A stretch of DNA of 64,000 bases from Taurinivorans muris (lineage in GTDB: Bacteria > Desulfobacterota > Desulfovibrionia > Desulfovibrionales > Desulfovibrionaceae): contig NZ_CP065938.1 of assembly GCF_025232395.1 (NCBI RefSeq), positions 1,798,001 to 1,862,000 of the forward strand. Reading direction: 5' to 3'. Below, piece after piece: positions 1-7,981 of this stretch. The notes beneath the pieces are model-generated. The model did not search any database. It saw only the letters and a program-made list of their open reading frames with translations, and had not been told where the DNA came from. Position 1 is the stretch's first letter; each line of letters starts with the position of its first letter. The position numbers were made by a program, and so were the translations under genes.

Positions 1-2163
1 GCCCCGCAATGTATTCTCCGTTTTGGGGCGACGTTTCCGGAAATTGAAGTCGGAACCGGCAAAAATAAGCAGAAAAAAATCGATTATAAAAATTTGGTCT
101 ATGATTTAAATGCGTTGTCTTCTTTTAATCAGCGTTTGGTCAAAGGGGTAAATATCCAATATCCAAGTTTAATAAAAGAGGAAAGCTCAATTTATAAAGT
201 TGTCGGGTTAACCAATACTGCATTGACATTAAAAAAGGATAATAAGGAATATCAAATAGAAAAGGGAGAATTGTTACCCGATGATTTCGGAGGCAATTTA
301 TACTATGTTGGAGGAAAAGAGAAACTTCTTTCCAACGGGTTGAATCTTGAAAGCAATATGCAGTTGGTTTCCGATGTTTTTCTGCAAAGTTATCAGGAAA
401 TATTATTGAAACAAGCTATTGATACGCATTTTAAAAAAGAAAAAGAAAACTGGGAAGAGAATATAAAAACCTTATCCTTATTTTTTATTGATGATATTAA
501 GAGTTACCGTAATAAAGAAAATGAGGGCTGGCTTAAACAAAAATTTGAAGAATTATTAAAACATAAACTTGAAGCGTTGATAAAAGAGGAAACGAACCAA
601 GAATATAAAGAATTTTTAAAAGAAAGTTTAAAAAATATCGGGCAAACCCATGCCGGCTATTTTGCGGAAGATACAGGAAAGGCTGATGAAGAAATTCAAA
701 AGCAGATTGACGATATTTTAAGAAATAAATCGGAAATGCTTTCTTTTAAAGATAAAAATAGTGCATGGGTTGTGCGAAGGTTTTTCTTTTCAAAATGGAC
801 ATTACGTGAGGGCTGGGATAATCCGAATATTTTTGTAATTACAAAATTACGGAAAAGCGGAAGTGAAATAAGCAAAATTCAGGAAGTCGGCAGGGGCTTG
901 CGTTTACCCGTGAATGCCAGCGGTAAAAGAATGTCAAACACGGATAAAGATTATTACTTAGATTTAATTATTGATTGGTCGGAAAAAGATTTTGCACAAA
1001 GTTTAAAAGAAGAAATTGTTAGTGATAATAAACAATTATATAAAAAAATAACCGATGAATTGTGCGATATTGTTTTGCACAAACAAGGGAAGGAATGTAC
1101 AGAAAAAAATAGGGACGAGCTTTTTATTTCTTTGCTGACTGAGAAAATTATTAACCGTGAGGGTGAGATTACAAATTTTGAAGAATTTGTAAAATATTTG
1201 CCTGAAGAATATGTTCTGAAAGAAAATATTATTACTGAAAATGGCAGAAAAAATTCTAAAGTAAAATTACGGAAAGAAAATTGGGAAAAAATTAGGGAAT
1301 TATGGAAACAAATTACAAAAAGATTTATGGTTGAGTATGACCAAATCCCTAATGAAGATTTAAAAAATATTTTAAAACATTCCTTAAAAAATAATGCTTT
1401 TCAATTAAATTCCGGAACTATTGTTCATAAAAAATTGGTTGTTGAAAATGGTATGCTCGTTATCAAGGAAACGACAGAAGATTTGAATTTTCCTGTGGGA
1501 ACCTTGCCTTATGGTGTGTTTTTACAAAAACTTTCAATGGTTACCAATATTCCTGTACATATAATTCATAAGGCAATGTCTGAATTATATCCTGATGGAG
1601 TGAATAAAGAGCAATTCAATATCAATTCTGTGAATAATATCAATGTTAATTTTGAAAAAGAATTTGCAGAATATTTTTCAACAAGATATGAATATAATTC
1701 TTTAGATTTTATTGCCGCAACCAGCCTTATGAAAGACGGTGTTTTCCTTGATGAAATAGAGCAAAATTTATTGGGTCTAAAGGAAGATAAAACCTTTGAG
1801 GTTGAGAAAAATTATTTGTATGACAAAAAAGTTTTTGACAGTGGCATAGAGCAGGATATTTTGAAGGAAGCCCCGCAGAAAGAAGTTCTTGTTTTTGGAA
1901 AACTTCCAAGACGTAGTGTAAAAGTTCCTCTTTATACCGGCGGAACAACAAGTCCTGATTTTGTTTATGCCATAAAAAATAATAAACAGGTGCAAGTTGG
2001 TTTAATTGTCGAAGCAAAATCAGATAATTTGCGGGAAAAAGAAATATCTGCCATAAATGCCCAAGAAAAATATTTTAAACAATTTGATAAAATAAAATGG
2101 AAAAAAGTGACTTCTGTAAATGAATTTCGTAATTGCTTGAAAAGTTTGATTAAAGAGGAATAA
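1..2163 (+). CDS. Type III restriction endonuclease subunit (Res), 3' part only
   Basis: The reading frame is open from the first base of the window, so the N-terminus, including Walker A and the DEAD box, lies outside; about 720 codons remain. The motif REGWDNPN followed by QEVGRGLRLPVN matches helicase motifs V and VI of type III Res proteins. Near the C-terminus, SPDFVYAI, a spacer and IVEAKS form the PD-(D/E)XK nuclease core, so both translocase and nuclease domains are represented. Res works with a Mod methyltransferase, presumably encoded to the left. No frameshift is visible. An ATG at 94 is internal to the protein and is not taken as the start. Confidence 0.85.
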   Translation, partial: APQCILRFGATFPEIEVGTGKNKQKKIDYKNLVYDLNALSSFNQRLVKGVNIQYPSLIKEESSIYKVVGLTNTALTLKKDNKEYQIEKGELLPDDFGGNLYYVGGKEKLLSNGLNLESNMQLVSDVFLQSYQEILLKQAIDTHFKKEKENWEENIKTLSLFFIDDIKSYRNKENEGWLKQKFEELLKHKLEALIKEETNQEYKEFLKESLKNIGQTHAGYFAEDTGKADEEIQKQIDDILRNKSEMLSFKDKNSAWVVRRFFFSKWTLREGWDNPNIFVITKLRKSGSEISKIQEVGRGLRLPVNASGKRMSNTDKDYYLDLIIDWSEKDFAQSLKEEIVSDNKQLYKKITDELCDIVLHKQGKECTEKNRDELFISLLTEKIINREGEITNFEEFVKYLPEEYVLKENIITENGRKNSKVKLRKENWEKIRELWKQITKRFMVEYDQIPNEDLKNILKHSLKNNAFQLNSGTIVHKKLVVENGMLVIKETTEDLNFPVGTLPYGVFLQKLSMVTNIPVHIIHKAMSELYPDGVNKEQFNINSVNNINVNFEKEFAEYFSTRYEYNSLDFIAATSLMKDGVFLDEIEQNLLGLKEDKTFEVEKNYLYDKKVFDSGIEQDILKEAPQKEVLVFGKLPRRSVKVPLYTGGTTSPDFVYAIKNNKQVQVGLIVEAKSDNLREKEISAINAQEKYFKQFDKIKWKKVTSVNEFRNCLKSLIKEE

Positions 2164-2226
2164 TTTTTTAAGTGAGATAAGAAAAGAACAAAAGGCATAT
2201 GGATGAATTTTGTATGGGCTTATATG

Positions 2227-2245
2227 CTGTATAAAATTTATACAG
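2227..2245. promoter_or_regulatory. 19-bp perfect palindrome, candidate enhancer (UAS)
   Basis: CTGTATAAAATTTATACAG has 9-bp perfect arms around one central base. It lies about 115 bp upstream of the -24/-12 promoter at 2360, the usual distance for a dimeric sigma-54 activator site. The cognate activator is unknown. Confidence 0.5.
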
Positions 2246-2359
2246 AAAGGCGGAAAAACTGTGCAAAGATTGTATAGGCGGCAGGGGCTGTGAGATGAGT
2301 TTGTAAAAAATATATTTTTATTTTATTGAATTTATTATATTTTAATTTTTACGTATGTT

Positions 2360-2375
2360 TGGCACGGTCCTTGCT
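2360..2375 (+). promoter_or_regulatory. Sigma-54 (RpoN) -24/-12 promoter
   Basis: TGGCACGGTCCTTGCT, preceded by T, matches the sigma-54 consensus YTGGCACGN4TTGCW at every defined position with correct GG-N10-GC spacing. Transcription would begin near 2386. The next gene, uvrA, starts at 2607, behind an intrinsic terminator. Confidence 0.85.
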
Positions 2376-2385
2376 GATAAACAGG

Positions 2386-2536
2386 TATCATATCAAAGTT
2401 CTGATTTGATATGTTTACATAGCTTATAAAGCAAGGGGAGTTCGGAACCCCTATAAAAACACCGTTTATATAAAACTCTCCTTTAAACTGCCTCCTTTTT
2501 TAGCCCTTTATTCCCCAAGATAAGGGGCTTTTTTCG
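2386..2536 (+). ncRNA. Putative sigma-54-dependent small RNA, about 150 nt
   Basis: The stretch lies between a consensus sigma-54 promoter (2360-2375) and a terminator-like structure ending at 2536, and has no reading frame longer than a few codons. The expected 5' end falls just before a hairpin at 2389-2413 (9-bp arms CATATCAAA/TTTGATATG). A second hairpin is at 2434-2452 (AGGGG/CCCCT with an inner GTT/AAC). The segment between it and the terminator is pyrimidine-rich, with CTCTCC and GCCTCC, which could pair with Shine-Dalgarno sequences; this suggests, as inference, a trans-acting translational regulator. It could instead be an untranslated leader of uvrA if the terminator is leaky. Confidence 0.6.
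2502..2536 (+). terminator. Intrinsic terminator of the putative sRNA
   Basis: AGCCC and GGGGCT pair around a loop containing CCCCAAGATAAGGGG and are followed by six T residues. Confidence 0.65.
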
Positions 2537-2606
2537 TATGATTTTTTGTGCTTGCCAAATATTATAGAAATGATATTAACGTAACTGCAAAGAAAAAGGA
2601 AACAAT

Positions 2607-5549
2607 ATGTCAGAAAAGAAAAACAAGATAAAGCAAAATACGGAGCAAAACGGTGCGATCATTGTCGAAGGGGCAAGACAGCACAATTTGAAAAATATCA
2701 ATGTGCGTATTCCGCGCAATGAACTTGTGGTTGTGTGCGGTCCTTCCGGGTCCGGCAAATCGACCCTTGCTTTTGATATTGTTTACGCAGAGGGGCAAAG
2801 GCGCTATGTGGAGTCTTTGTCCGCCTATGCCCGCCAGTTTTTGCCTAAAATGGATAAGCCCTTGGTGGATAAAATCGAGGGGCTTTCTCCCGCCATAAGT
2901 CTTGAGCAGCAGACCACGGGGCGAAATCCGCGCTCGACTGTGGGCACGGTGACGGAAGTGTATGATTTTTTAAGGGTGTTTTTCGCGCGGCTCGGTTCGA
3001 TGTATTGTGTGAAGTGCGGTACTCCCATTGAAGCCCGCGCCTCTGATGAAATCATTGCCGACATCATGGATTTGCCGCAAGGGTCACGGCTTGTTTTGCT
3101 TGCGCCGCTTGTGGAAATGCAAAAAGGCACGCATCAGGACAGGTTTAAAAAATTGAAAGCTGACGGTTTTGTGCGGGTGCGGGTGGCGACTCTTGGTGAA
3201 GAAAAGAAAATTTACACCCTCGATGAAGCACCTGAATTGGATAAGAATAAAAAGCACAGTATCGATTTGGTCATTGACAGGCTGGTTATCAAGGAAGACA
3301 TGCGCACCCGTCTGGCTGATTCTGTGGAATTGGCTCTCAAATACGGTGAGGGGCGTATCATTGTGTCCTGCGAGGGCAGGGAAGACGTCGTCCATTCGAC
3401 AGACAGCGTTTGCCCTAAATGCCATACGACAATGCCGGTTCCCTCTCCGCAGCTTTTTTCGTTCAACAGCCCGCAGGGGGCTTGCCCGCAGTGCGCAGGC
3501 ATAGGCACTGTGGCGACGTTCGATTCCCAACTTATCGCGCCGGATGAAAGCCTGTCCCTTGCCGAGGGGGCATTGGCGCCGTTTTCCAGCCCGTATACAT
3601 GGAAACAAATAGAAAAACCTCTTGCGGAACTGGGCAGGCGGCATGGTTTCACGTTGAATATGCCTTTGAAAGATTTCAGCGAAGAAGCCAAAAAAGCCCT
3701 TTTTCATGGCGAAGCGGGGGGCGTGAACAGAACAGGAAGCCTGCGCCGGAATTTCATGGGCGGAACAAGCCTCAATCGGGCGCTGGACGAAAGCGCAAGC
3801 GGTAATGCCCACTGGTCCGGGGTGATGTATTTGCTGGAACGTTTCATGGCGCATGGCGATGCATGGAGTGAAATTTTGTCGAAATACAGCTATGCGGTGG
3901 ACTGTCCGCAGTGCAGGGGGGCAAGGCTGCGTCCGGAAGCGCTTTGCGTGAAAGTGGGCAAAGCCCATGTTAAAAATCCGGCGGCAGAATATAATATTTA
4001 CGAATTTTGCAGTCTTTCCATTGCAAAGGCTTTGGCTTGGCTTGAAAGTTTGGAATTTACCGGCAGGCATGCGATCATTGCCGAACCTTTATTGAAGGAA
4101 TTGACGCACCGTCTTTCTTTCATGCTCAATGTGGGGCTTGATTATCTTTCCCTCGCCCGTTCCATGATAACCCTTTCCGGCGGGGAGTCCCAGCGCATAC
4201 GTCTTGCTTCCCAGCTCGGTTCCGGTTTGGTCGGGGTGACCTATGTTTTGGATGAACCGTCCATCGGTCTGCACCCCCGTGACAACGAGCGGCTTATTCA
4301 AACGCTGCGAAGCCTGCAAAACAGAGGCAATACGGTTTTGGTTGTGGAGCATGACGAAGCGACTATCCGCGAGGCGGATACCATTTTGGAACTGGGACCT
4401 GCTTCGGGGGCGAACGGCGGAGAACTTGTTTTTGCGGGAACTGTGCAGGAATTGTATAAAAATGCGCATTCGCTCACGGCAAAATATTTGCGCGGGGATA
4501 TGAAAGTCCCTCTTCCCGATGAACGGCGCGAGCCCAAAGAGTTTTTAACCTTGAAAGGCGTGACGACCAACAATATCAAAAACATCGACTGCGCCATTCC
4601 TTTAGGTTTGCTTACGTGTGTGACGGGCGTTTCCGGATCCGGCAAAAGCTCCCTTGTGATTGATACGCTGTATAAGCATATAGCCATGCACTGCGGGATA
4701 AAGGTCGATCAGCCGGGGGAAGTGAAGAGGATTGTCAATATCGATAAAATCGAACGTGTCGTGTCCATTGACCAAAGCCCTATCGGCAGGACGCCCCGTT
4801 CCAATCCTGCAACCTATACGAAGATTTTTGATGAGATACGCAATATTTTCGCCATGACGCAGGACGCGAAACGGCGCGGGTACAAGGCGGGACGGTTCAG
4901 TTTCAACGTTGCGGGCGGGCGCTGTGAAACGTGCAAAGGCGACGGACAGATCCGTGTCGAAATGCACTTTTTGCCTGATATTTTTGTGCAGTGCGATGTT
5001 TGCAAAGGTCAGCGTTTTAATCGGGAAACGCTGGAAGTCCACTATAAGGATAAGAATATCGCCGAAGTGTTGGATATGACGGTAAGCGAAGCAAGGCAGT
5101 TTTTTGAAAATTATCCTTCTCTGGAAAGGCGGCTTGCCATGCTTGAAAGCGTGGGACTCGGTTATATCCGTTTAGGGCAGCCGGCAACGACGCTTTCAGG
5201 CGGAGAAGCGCAAAGGATAAAAATCTCCCGCGAGCTTGGCAAGCGTTCTTTGCCGAATACCGTATATATTCTGGATGAACCGACAACGGGGCTGCACATG
5301 CACGAAGTGGGCAAACTGGTGACGGTTTTGCACCAGCTGGTGGAGCGCGGGGCGAGCGTTGTCGTTATCGAGCATAACACGGATGTGATTTTGGCTTCCG
5401 ATTATGTTATCGACATCGGTCCCGGAGGCGGCGAAAATGGCGGAACCATTATTTCGGAGGGCACGCCGGAGGCTATTATGGCGGACCCTGCTTCCGTGAC
5501 AGGAAAATTCCTGGTAGAGGAACGGCGTATGCGCCGGAAATTTTCATAG
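2607..5549 (+). CDS. uvrA: Excinuclease ABC subunit A
   Basis: This is the damage-recognition ATPase of nucleotide excision repair, which loads UvrB on DNA lesions in the cytoplasm. At 980 residues it has two tandem ABC ATPase halves with Walker A motifs GPSGSGKST near residue 45 and GVSGSGKSS in the second half. Both LSGGE signatures are present, as are zinc-binding CxxC pairs (CVKC, CPKC/CPQC, CETC/CDVC). The length is slightly above the E. coli protein (940). The start at 2607 follows AAAGGAAACAAT. The gene sits alone behind the sRNA locus, and gmhB follows after 9 bases. No LexA-like box was recognised upstream. Confidence 0.97.
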   Translation: MSEKKNKIKQNTEQNGAIIVEGARQHNLKNINVRIPRNELVVVCGPSGSGKSTLAFDIVYAEGQRRYVESLSAYARQFLPKMDKPLVDKIEGLSPAISLEQQTTGRNPRSTVGTVTEVYDFLRVFFARLGSMYCVKCGTPIEARASDEIIADIMDLPQGSRLVLLAPLVEMQKGTHQDRFKKLKADGFVRVRVATLGEEKKIYTLDEAPELDKNKKHSIDLVIDRLVIKEDMRTRLADSVELALKYGEGRIIVSCEGREDVVHSTDSVCPKCHTTMPVPSPQLFSFNSPQGACPQCAGIGTVATFDSQLIAPDESLSLAEGALAPFSSPYTWKQIEKPLAELGRRHGFTLNMPLKDFSEEAKKALFHGEAGGVNRTGSLRRNFMGGTSLNRALDESASGNAHWSGVMYLLERFMAHGDAWSEILSKYSYAVDCPQCRGARLRPEALCVKVGKAHVKNPAAEYNIYEFCSLSIAKALAWLESLEFTGRHAIIAEPLLKELTHRLSFMLNVGLDYLSLARSMITLSGGESQRIRLASQLGSGLVGVTYVLDEPSIGLHPRDNERLIQTLRSLQNRGNTVLVVEHDEATIREADTILELGPASGANGGELVFAGTVQELYKNAHSLTAKYLRGDMKVPLPDERREPKEFLTLKGVTTNNIKNIDCAIPLGLLTCVTGVSGSGKSSLVIDTLYKHIAMHCGIKVDQPGEVKRIVNIDKIERVVSIDQSPIGRTPRSNPATYTKIFDEIRNIFAMTQDAKRRGYKAGRFSFNVAGGRCETCKGDGQIRVEMHFLPDIFVQCDVCKGQRFNRETLEVHYKDKNIAEVLDMTVSEARQFFENYPSLERRLAMLESVGLGYIRLGQPATTLSGGEAQRIKISRELGKRSLPNTVYILDEPTTGLHMHEVGKLVTVLHQLVERGASVVVIEHNTDVILASDYVIDIGPGGGENGGTIISEGTPEAIMADPASVTGKFLVEERRMRRKFS

Positions 5550-5558
5550 GGATTTTTT

Positions 5559-6164
5559 ATGATTAAATATCTTTTCGCAGACAGGGACGGAACGCTTATT
5601 CTCGATAAGCATTATCTTTCCGACCCCGCCCAAGTGGAACTTTTTCCGGGGGTGTCAAATTCCTTGAAATTGTTACGGGATAATGCTATTAAGATTTTTG
5701 TGGTAACAAACCAATCCGGAATTGGCAGAGGCTATTTTTCAGAAAATGATTTTTTTGCCTGCCAAGAGGCGCTGAAACAGCTCTTGCTTGAAAAGGGTGT
5801 GGAAATTTCCGATTACGCCTTTTGCCCCCATGCGCCGGAGGAAGAATGTTCCTGCCGCAAGCCCGCCCTCGGAATGTGGGAATACTTATCGCAAAAACAT
5901 GGCATTTGCGCGGATGAATGCGCCATGGTCGGGGATAAGATGGAAGATGTCGTTTTTGGAATAAAAGCGGGGTTTGCGCTTTCCTGTTTGGTTTTGACCG
6001 GAAAAGGAGAACAGACGGCACGGAAATTTCATCTGCAAAGGAAAGGAGAACCTACGGGGTTTTCAAGTGAAGTTTTTGGAATAAAACAAGAAAAAACAAA
6101 ATGTTATCTTGTTTCAACTTTGTCATCATTGAGTGATTTCATTATAAAAGACAGCAGAGATTAG
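5559..6164 (+). CDS. gmhB: HAD-IIIA phosphatase, probably D-glycero-D-manno-heptose-1,7-bisphosphate 7-phosphatase
   Basis: The HAD motif I is FADRDGT with nucleophile D8 and D10, motif II is TNQSG (residues 50-54), and the later KP and GDKMEDV segments complete the fold. A GmhB-type zinc loop is seen as C89-x-H91 and C97-x-C99 (CPH...CSCRKP). GmhB dephosphorylates heptose bisphosphate in the cytoplasm for LPS inner-core synthesis. About 40 residues after GKGEQTA do not resemble the family and look like a species-specific tail. The HisB N-terminal phosphatase is the closest alternative. The next gene begins one base after the stop, so they are probably cotranscribed. Confidence 0.8.
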   Translation: MIKYLFADRDGTLILDKHYLSDPAQVELFPGVSNSLKLLRDNAIKIFVVTNQSGIGRGYFSENDFFACQEALKQLLLEKGVEISDYAFCPHAPEEECSCRKPALGMWEYLSQKHGICADECAMVGDKMEDVVFGIKAGFALSCLVLTGKGEQTARKFHLQRKGEPTGFSSEVFGIKQEKTKCYLVSTLSSLSDFIIKDSRD

Positions 6165-6165
6165 T

Positions 6166-7233
6166 ATGAACATATCGGAAAATTGCTATCAATGGCTTAT
6201 GAATATGCATGATTTCAGTGCGGAAGAAGCGTTGTGGAATAAGCTTTCAGGTGAAGAACAAGCACAATTTGAGGCATTGAGAAAACAACATTCAGCCCGG
6301 CTTGCACAAATTAAAAAAATGGAAGAAGACAATCAGTATTTTTTAAGTGCTTTCAATGCCATTCCGCTGCCTGTCGCCATAAAAGACGCAAATGCGAAAT
6401 TTTTGCTCGTAAACGAAGAATATAAGAAAGTCGTGTGTATGAACCAAACCGATTATCAAGGTTTGGACGTTACGCATTTGGCGTATTTTTCCGATGAAGA
6501 CAGGGAAGTTTTTTATGAAAACTGCAAATATGCCATTGACCAGTCCGCTATTGTCCAGCAGGAATTCAGCCTCGGACTTGATGATGAACAGAGGAATTAT
6601 GTTTACTGGCTCTCCGGCTTTGAAACGGAAAGCCGTAAGAAAGGCTTGGTTTCCATTTATTATGACGCAACATTCTTTCAAAGCATTTTGAACAGATTGA
6701 ATAAAAAAGTTGTCGATTTGGAGCAGGAACAGCAAAATATCATCAAAAACTCCGCGCTTGACCCTCTGACCGGTGCGTATAACAGAAATGTTTTAGCCGG
6801 ATTTCTAGAGGAAGCATTTAAGGAAGCAAGCGAAAAAGGAAGGGATTTTTGTTTATTGATGCTTGATATCGATTACTTTAAAGCGGTTAATGATACCTTC
6901 GGGCATTTGGTCGGCGATCAGGTTTTGCAGCTGCTTGTCATGCTTTTGCAAAAAACGCTGCGTGACAAAGATTATGTCGTGCGCTTCGGAGGCGAGGAAT
7001 TTATCATTATTTTGCATAATACCGTTTTGGAAAATGCTTACCGTATCGCGGAGCGTATCCGGCATACTGTGGAAACGAATATGGTTACGCCGAACCATAA
7101 GCCGATTACCGTCAGTATCGGGCTTGTTTCCTACCGTGAGGGCGAGGGCGTAAAGGAACTGCTCCAGCGTGTCGATGAAAATCTGTACAGGGCGAAGACG
7201 GCAGGCCGCAATATGGTTGTTCCGCAGATGTGA
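6166..7233 (+). CDS. PAS-GGDEF diguanylate cyclase
   Basis: A 355-residue cytoplasmic protein with no membrane segment. An N-terminal helical region is followed by a PAS-like domain (about residues 55-170, FNAIPLPVAIKD) and then a GGDEF domain (about 200-355). The active-site signature is GGEEF, a functional variant, and RDKD lies exactly five residues upstream, giving an intact inhibitory I-site. It should make cyclic di-GMP and be feedback-inhibited. It starts one base after gmhB and is closed by the terminator at 7261-7290. The ligand sensed by the PAS domain is unknown. Confidence 0.9.
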   Translation: MNISENCYQWLMNMHDFSAEEALWNKLSGEEQAQFEALRKQHSARLAQIKKMEEDNQYFLSAFNAIPLPVAIKDANAKFLLVNEEYKKVVCMNQTDYQGLDVTHLAYFSDEDREVFYENCKYAIDQSAIVQQEFSLGLDDEQRNYVYWLSGFETESRKKGLVSIYYDATFFQSILNRLNKKVVDLEQEQQNIIKNSALDPLTGAYNRNVLAGFLEEAFKEASEKGRDFCLLMLDIDYFKAVNDTFGHLVGDQVLQLLVMLLQKTLRDKDYVVRFGGEEFIIILHNTVLENAYRIAERIRHTVETNMVTPNHKPITVSIGLVSYREGEGVKELLQRVDENLYRAKTAGRNMVVPQM

Positions 7234-7260
7234 TTTAAAATTTATATGGCATGAAGAAAG

Positions 7261-7290
7261 AAAAAGGTACCTGAAACAGGTACCTTTTTT
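7261..7290. terminator. Bidirectional intrinsic terminator
   Basis: AAAAAGGTACCTG, a three-base loop and CAGGTACCTTTTTT form a perfect hairpin. It lies between the convergent GGDEF gene and the lipoprotein gene and has A/T tracts on both sides. Confidence 0.9.
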
Positions 7291-7311
7291 ATGATGAATT
7301 GTTTTGTCAAA

Positions 7312-7674
7312 TCAGCGGCGCGGAGGACGGGGAGGGCGCCCGTGGGGCGGACGCGGTCTGTGAGGGGGCGGCGGGCGGTGGTAACGTCTGCCATGCCAAT
7401 ACGGTTTGTAGTAGCCGAAAGGATAAAAAAAGCCGACGGATAAGGCGGGATAAACAGGATACGTCTTTTCGATAACCACGGTTTGTTTCGGTATGATTAC
7501 TTCTTCGACAATTGTTTGTCCGTTTGTTACCGGTGCTGCGGTTATAACGCTGACACTTTCCGTTGTGGAGTAATAGTGTCTGGGCGGAGGAATAAAGCCC
7601 GTATTGAAACTCACACTGCTTACGCACCCGGAAAGCAGGCTGACACTAAGAAATACCAATAAAAATTTTTTCAT
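7312..7674 (-). CDS. Small lipoprotein with proline/arginine/histidine-rich tail
   Basis: A 120-residue protein with a type II signal peptide: MKK, a hydrophobic stretch and lipobox LSGC with the lipidated cysteine at residue 17. The middle part is rich in Val, Ile and Thr. The C-terminal ~35 residues are almost wholly Pro, Arg, His and Gly (for example HRPPPPHRPRPPHGRP), which suggests a disordered, possibly metal- or polyanion-binding tail. It is probably anchored in the outer or inner membrane facing the periplasm. I do not recognise a named family, and no partner gene is adjacent. Confidence 0.7.
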   Translation of the reverse strand: MKKFLLVFLSVSLLSGCVSSVSFNTGFIPPPRHYYSTTESVSVITAAPVTNGQTIVEEVIIPKQTVVIEKTYPVYPALSVGFFYPFGYYKPYWHGRRYHRPPPPHRPRPPHGRPPRPPRR

Positions 7675-7932
7675 TTTTGTTTCCTTGAATAAAAATTTTA
7701 TTAAGGAAAGCTTGCTTGCATAACATAAATAAGTATAGGCTCATTGTTGTTTTTATGCAACTGATTTTGTTAAACAAAAATAGTGTTAAATAAGGATGTT
7801 ATAAGAATGAGCGGAAGTATTTTTTGTCATTTTACTTCCAGAAACATACAGAAAATCATGTAAAAATAAATGGGATAGTGTGTGTTGTATCTTTTGGGGA
7901 GAAATTTTTTATGCTTAAAAAGCATATTAAAC

Positions 7933-7970
7933 AAAAAAATTGCACTCTTTTCAGGGAGTGCAATTTTTTT
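7933..7970. terminator. Intrinsic terminator downstream of hynBA
   Basis: AAAAAAATTGCACTC pairs with GAGTGCAATTTTTTT around a short loop, just after the hynA stop on the minus strand. The rest of 7675-7981 shows no gene. Confidence 0.9.
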
Positions 7971-7981
7971 AGTTTCATATT

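Noticed and set aside
3084-4070. 328-codon open frame antisense to uvrA
   Set aside because: It lies wholly within a well-supported uvrA, has no ribosome site and no family motifs; it is a codon-bias shadow.
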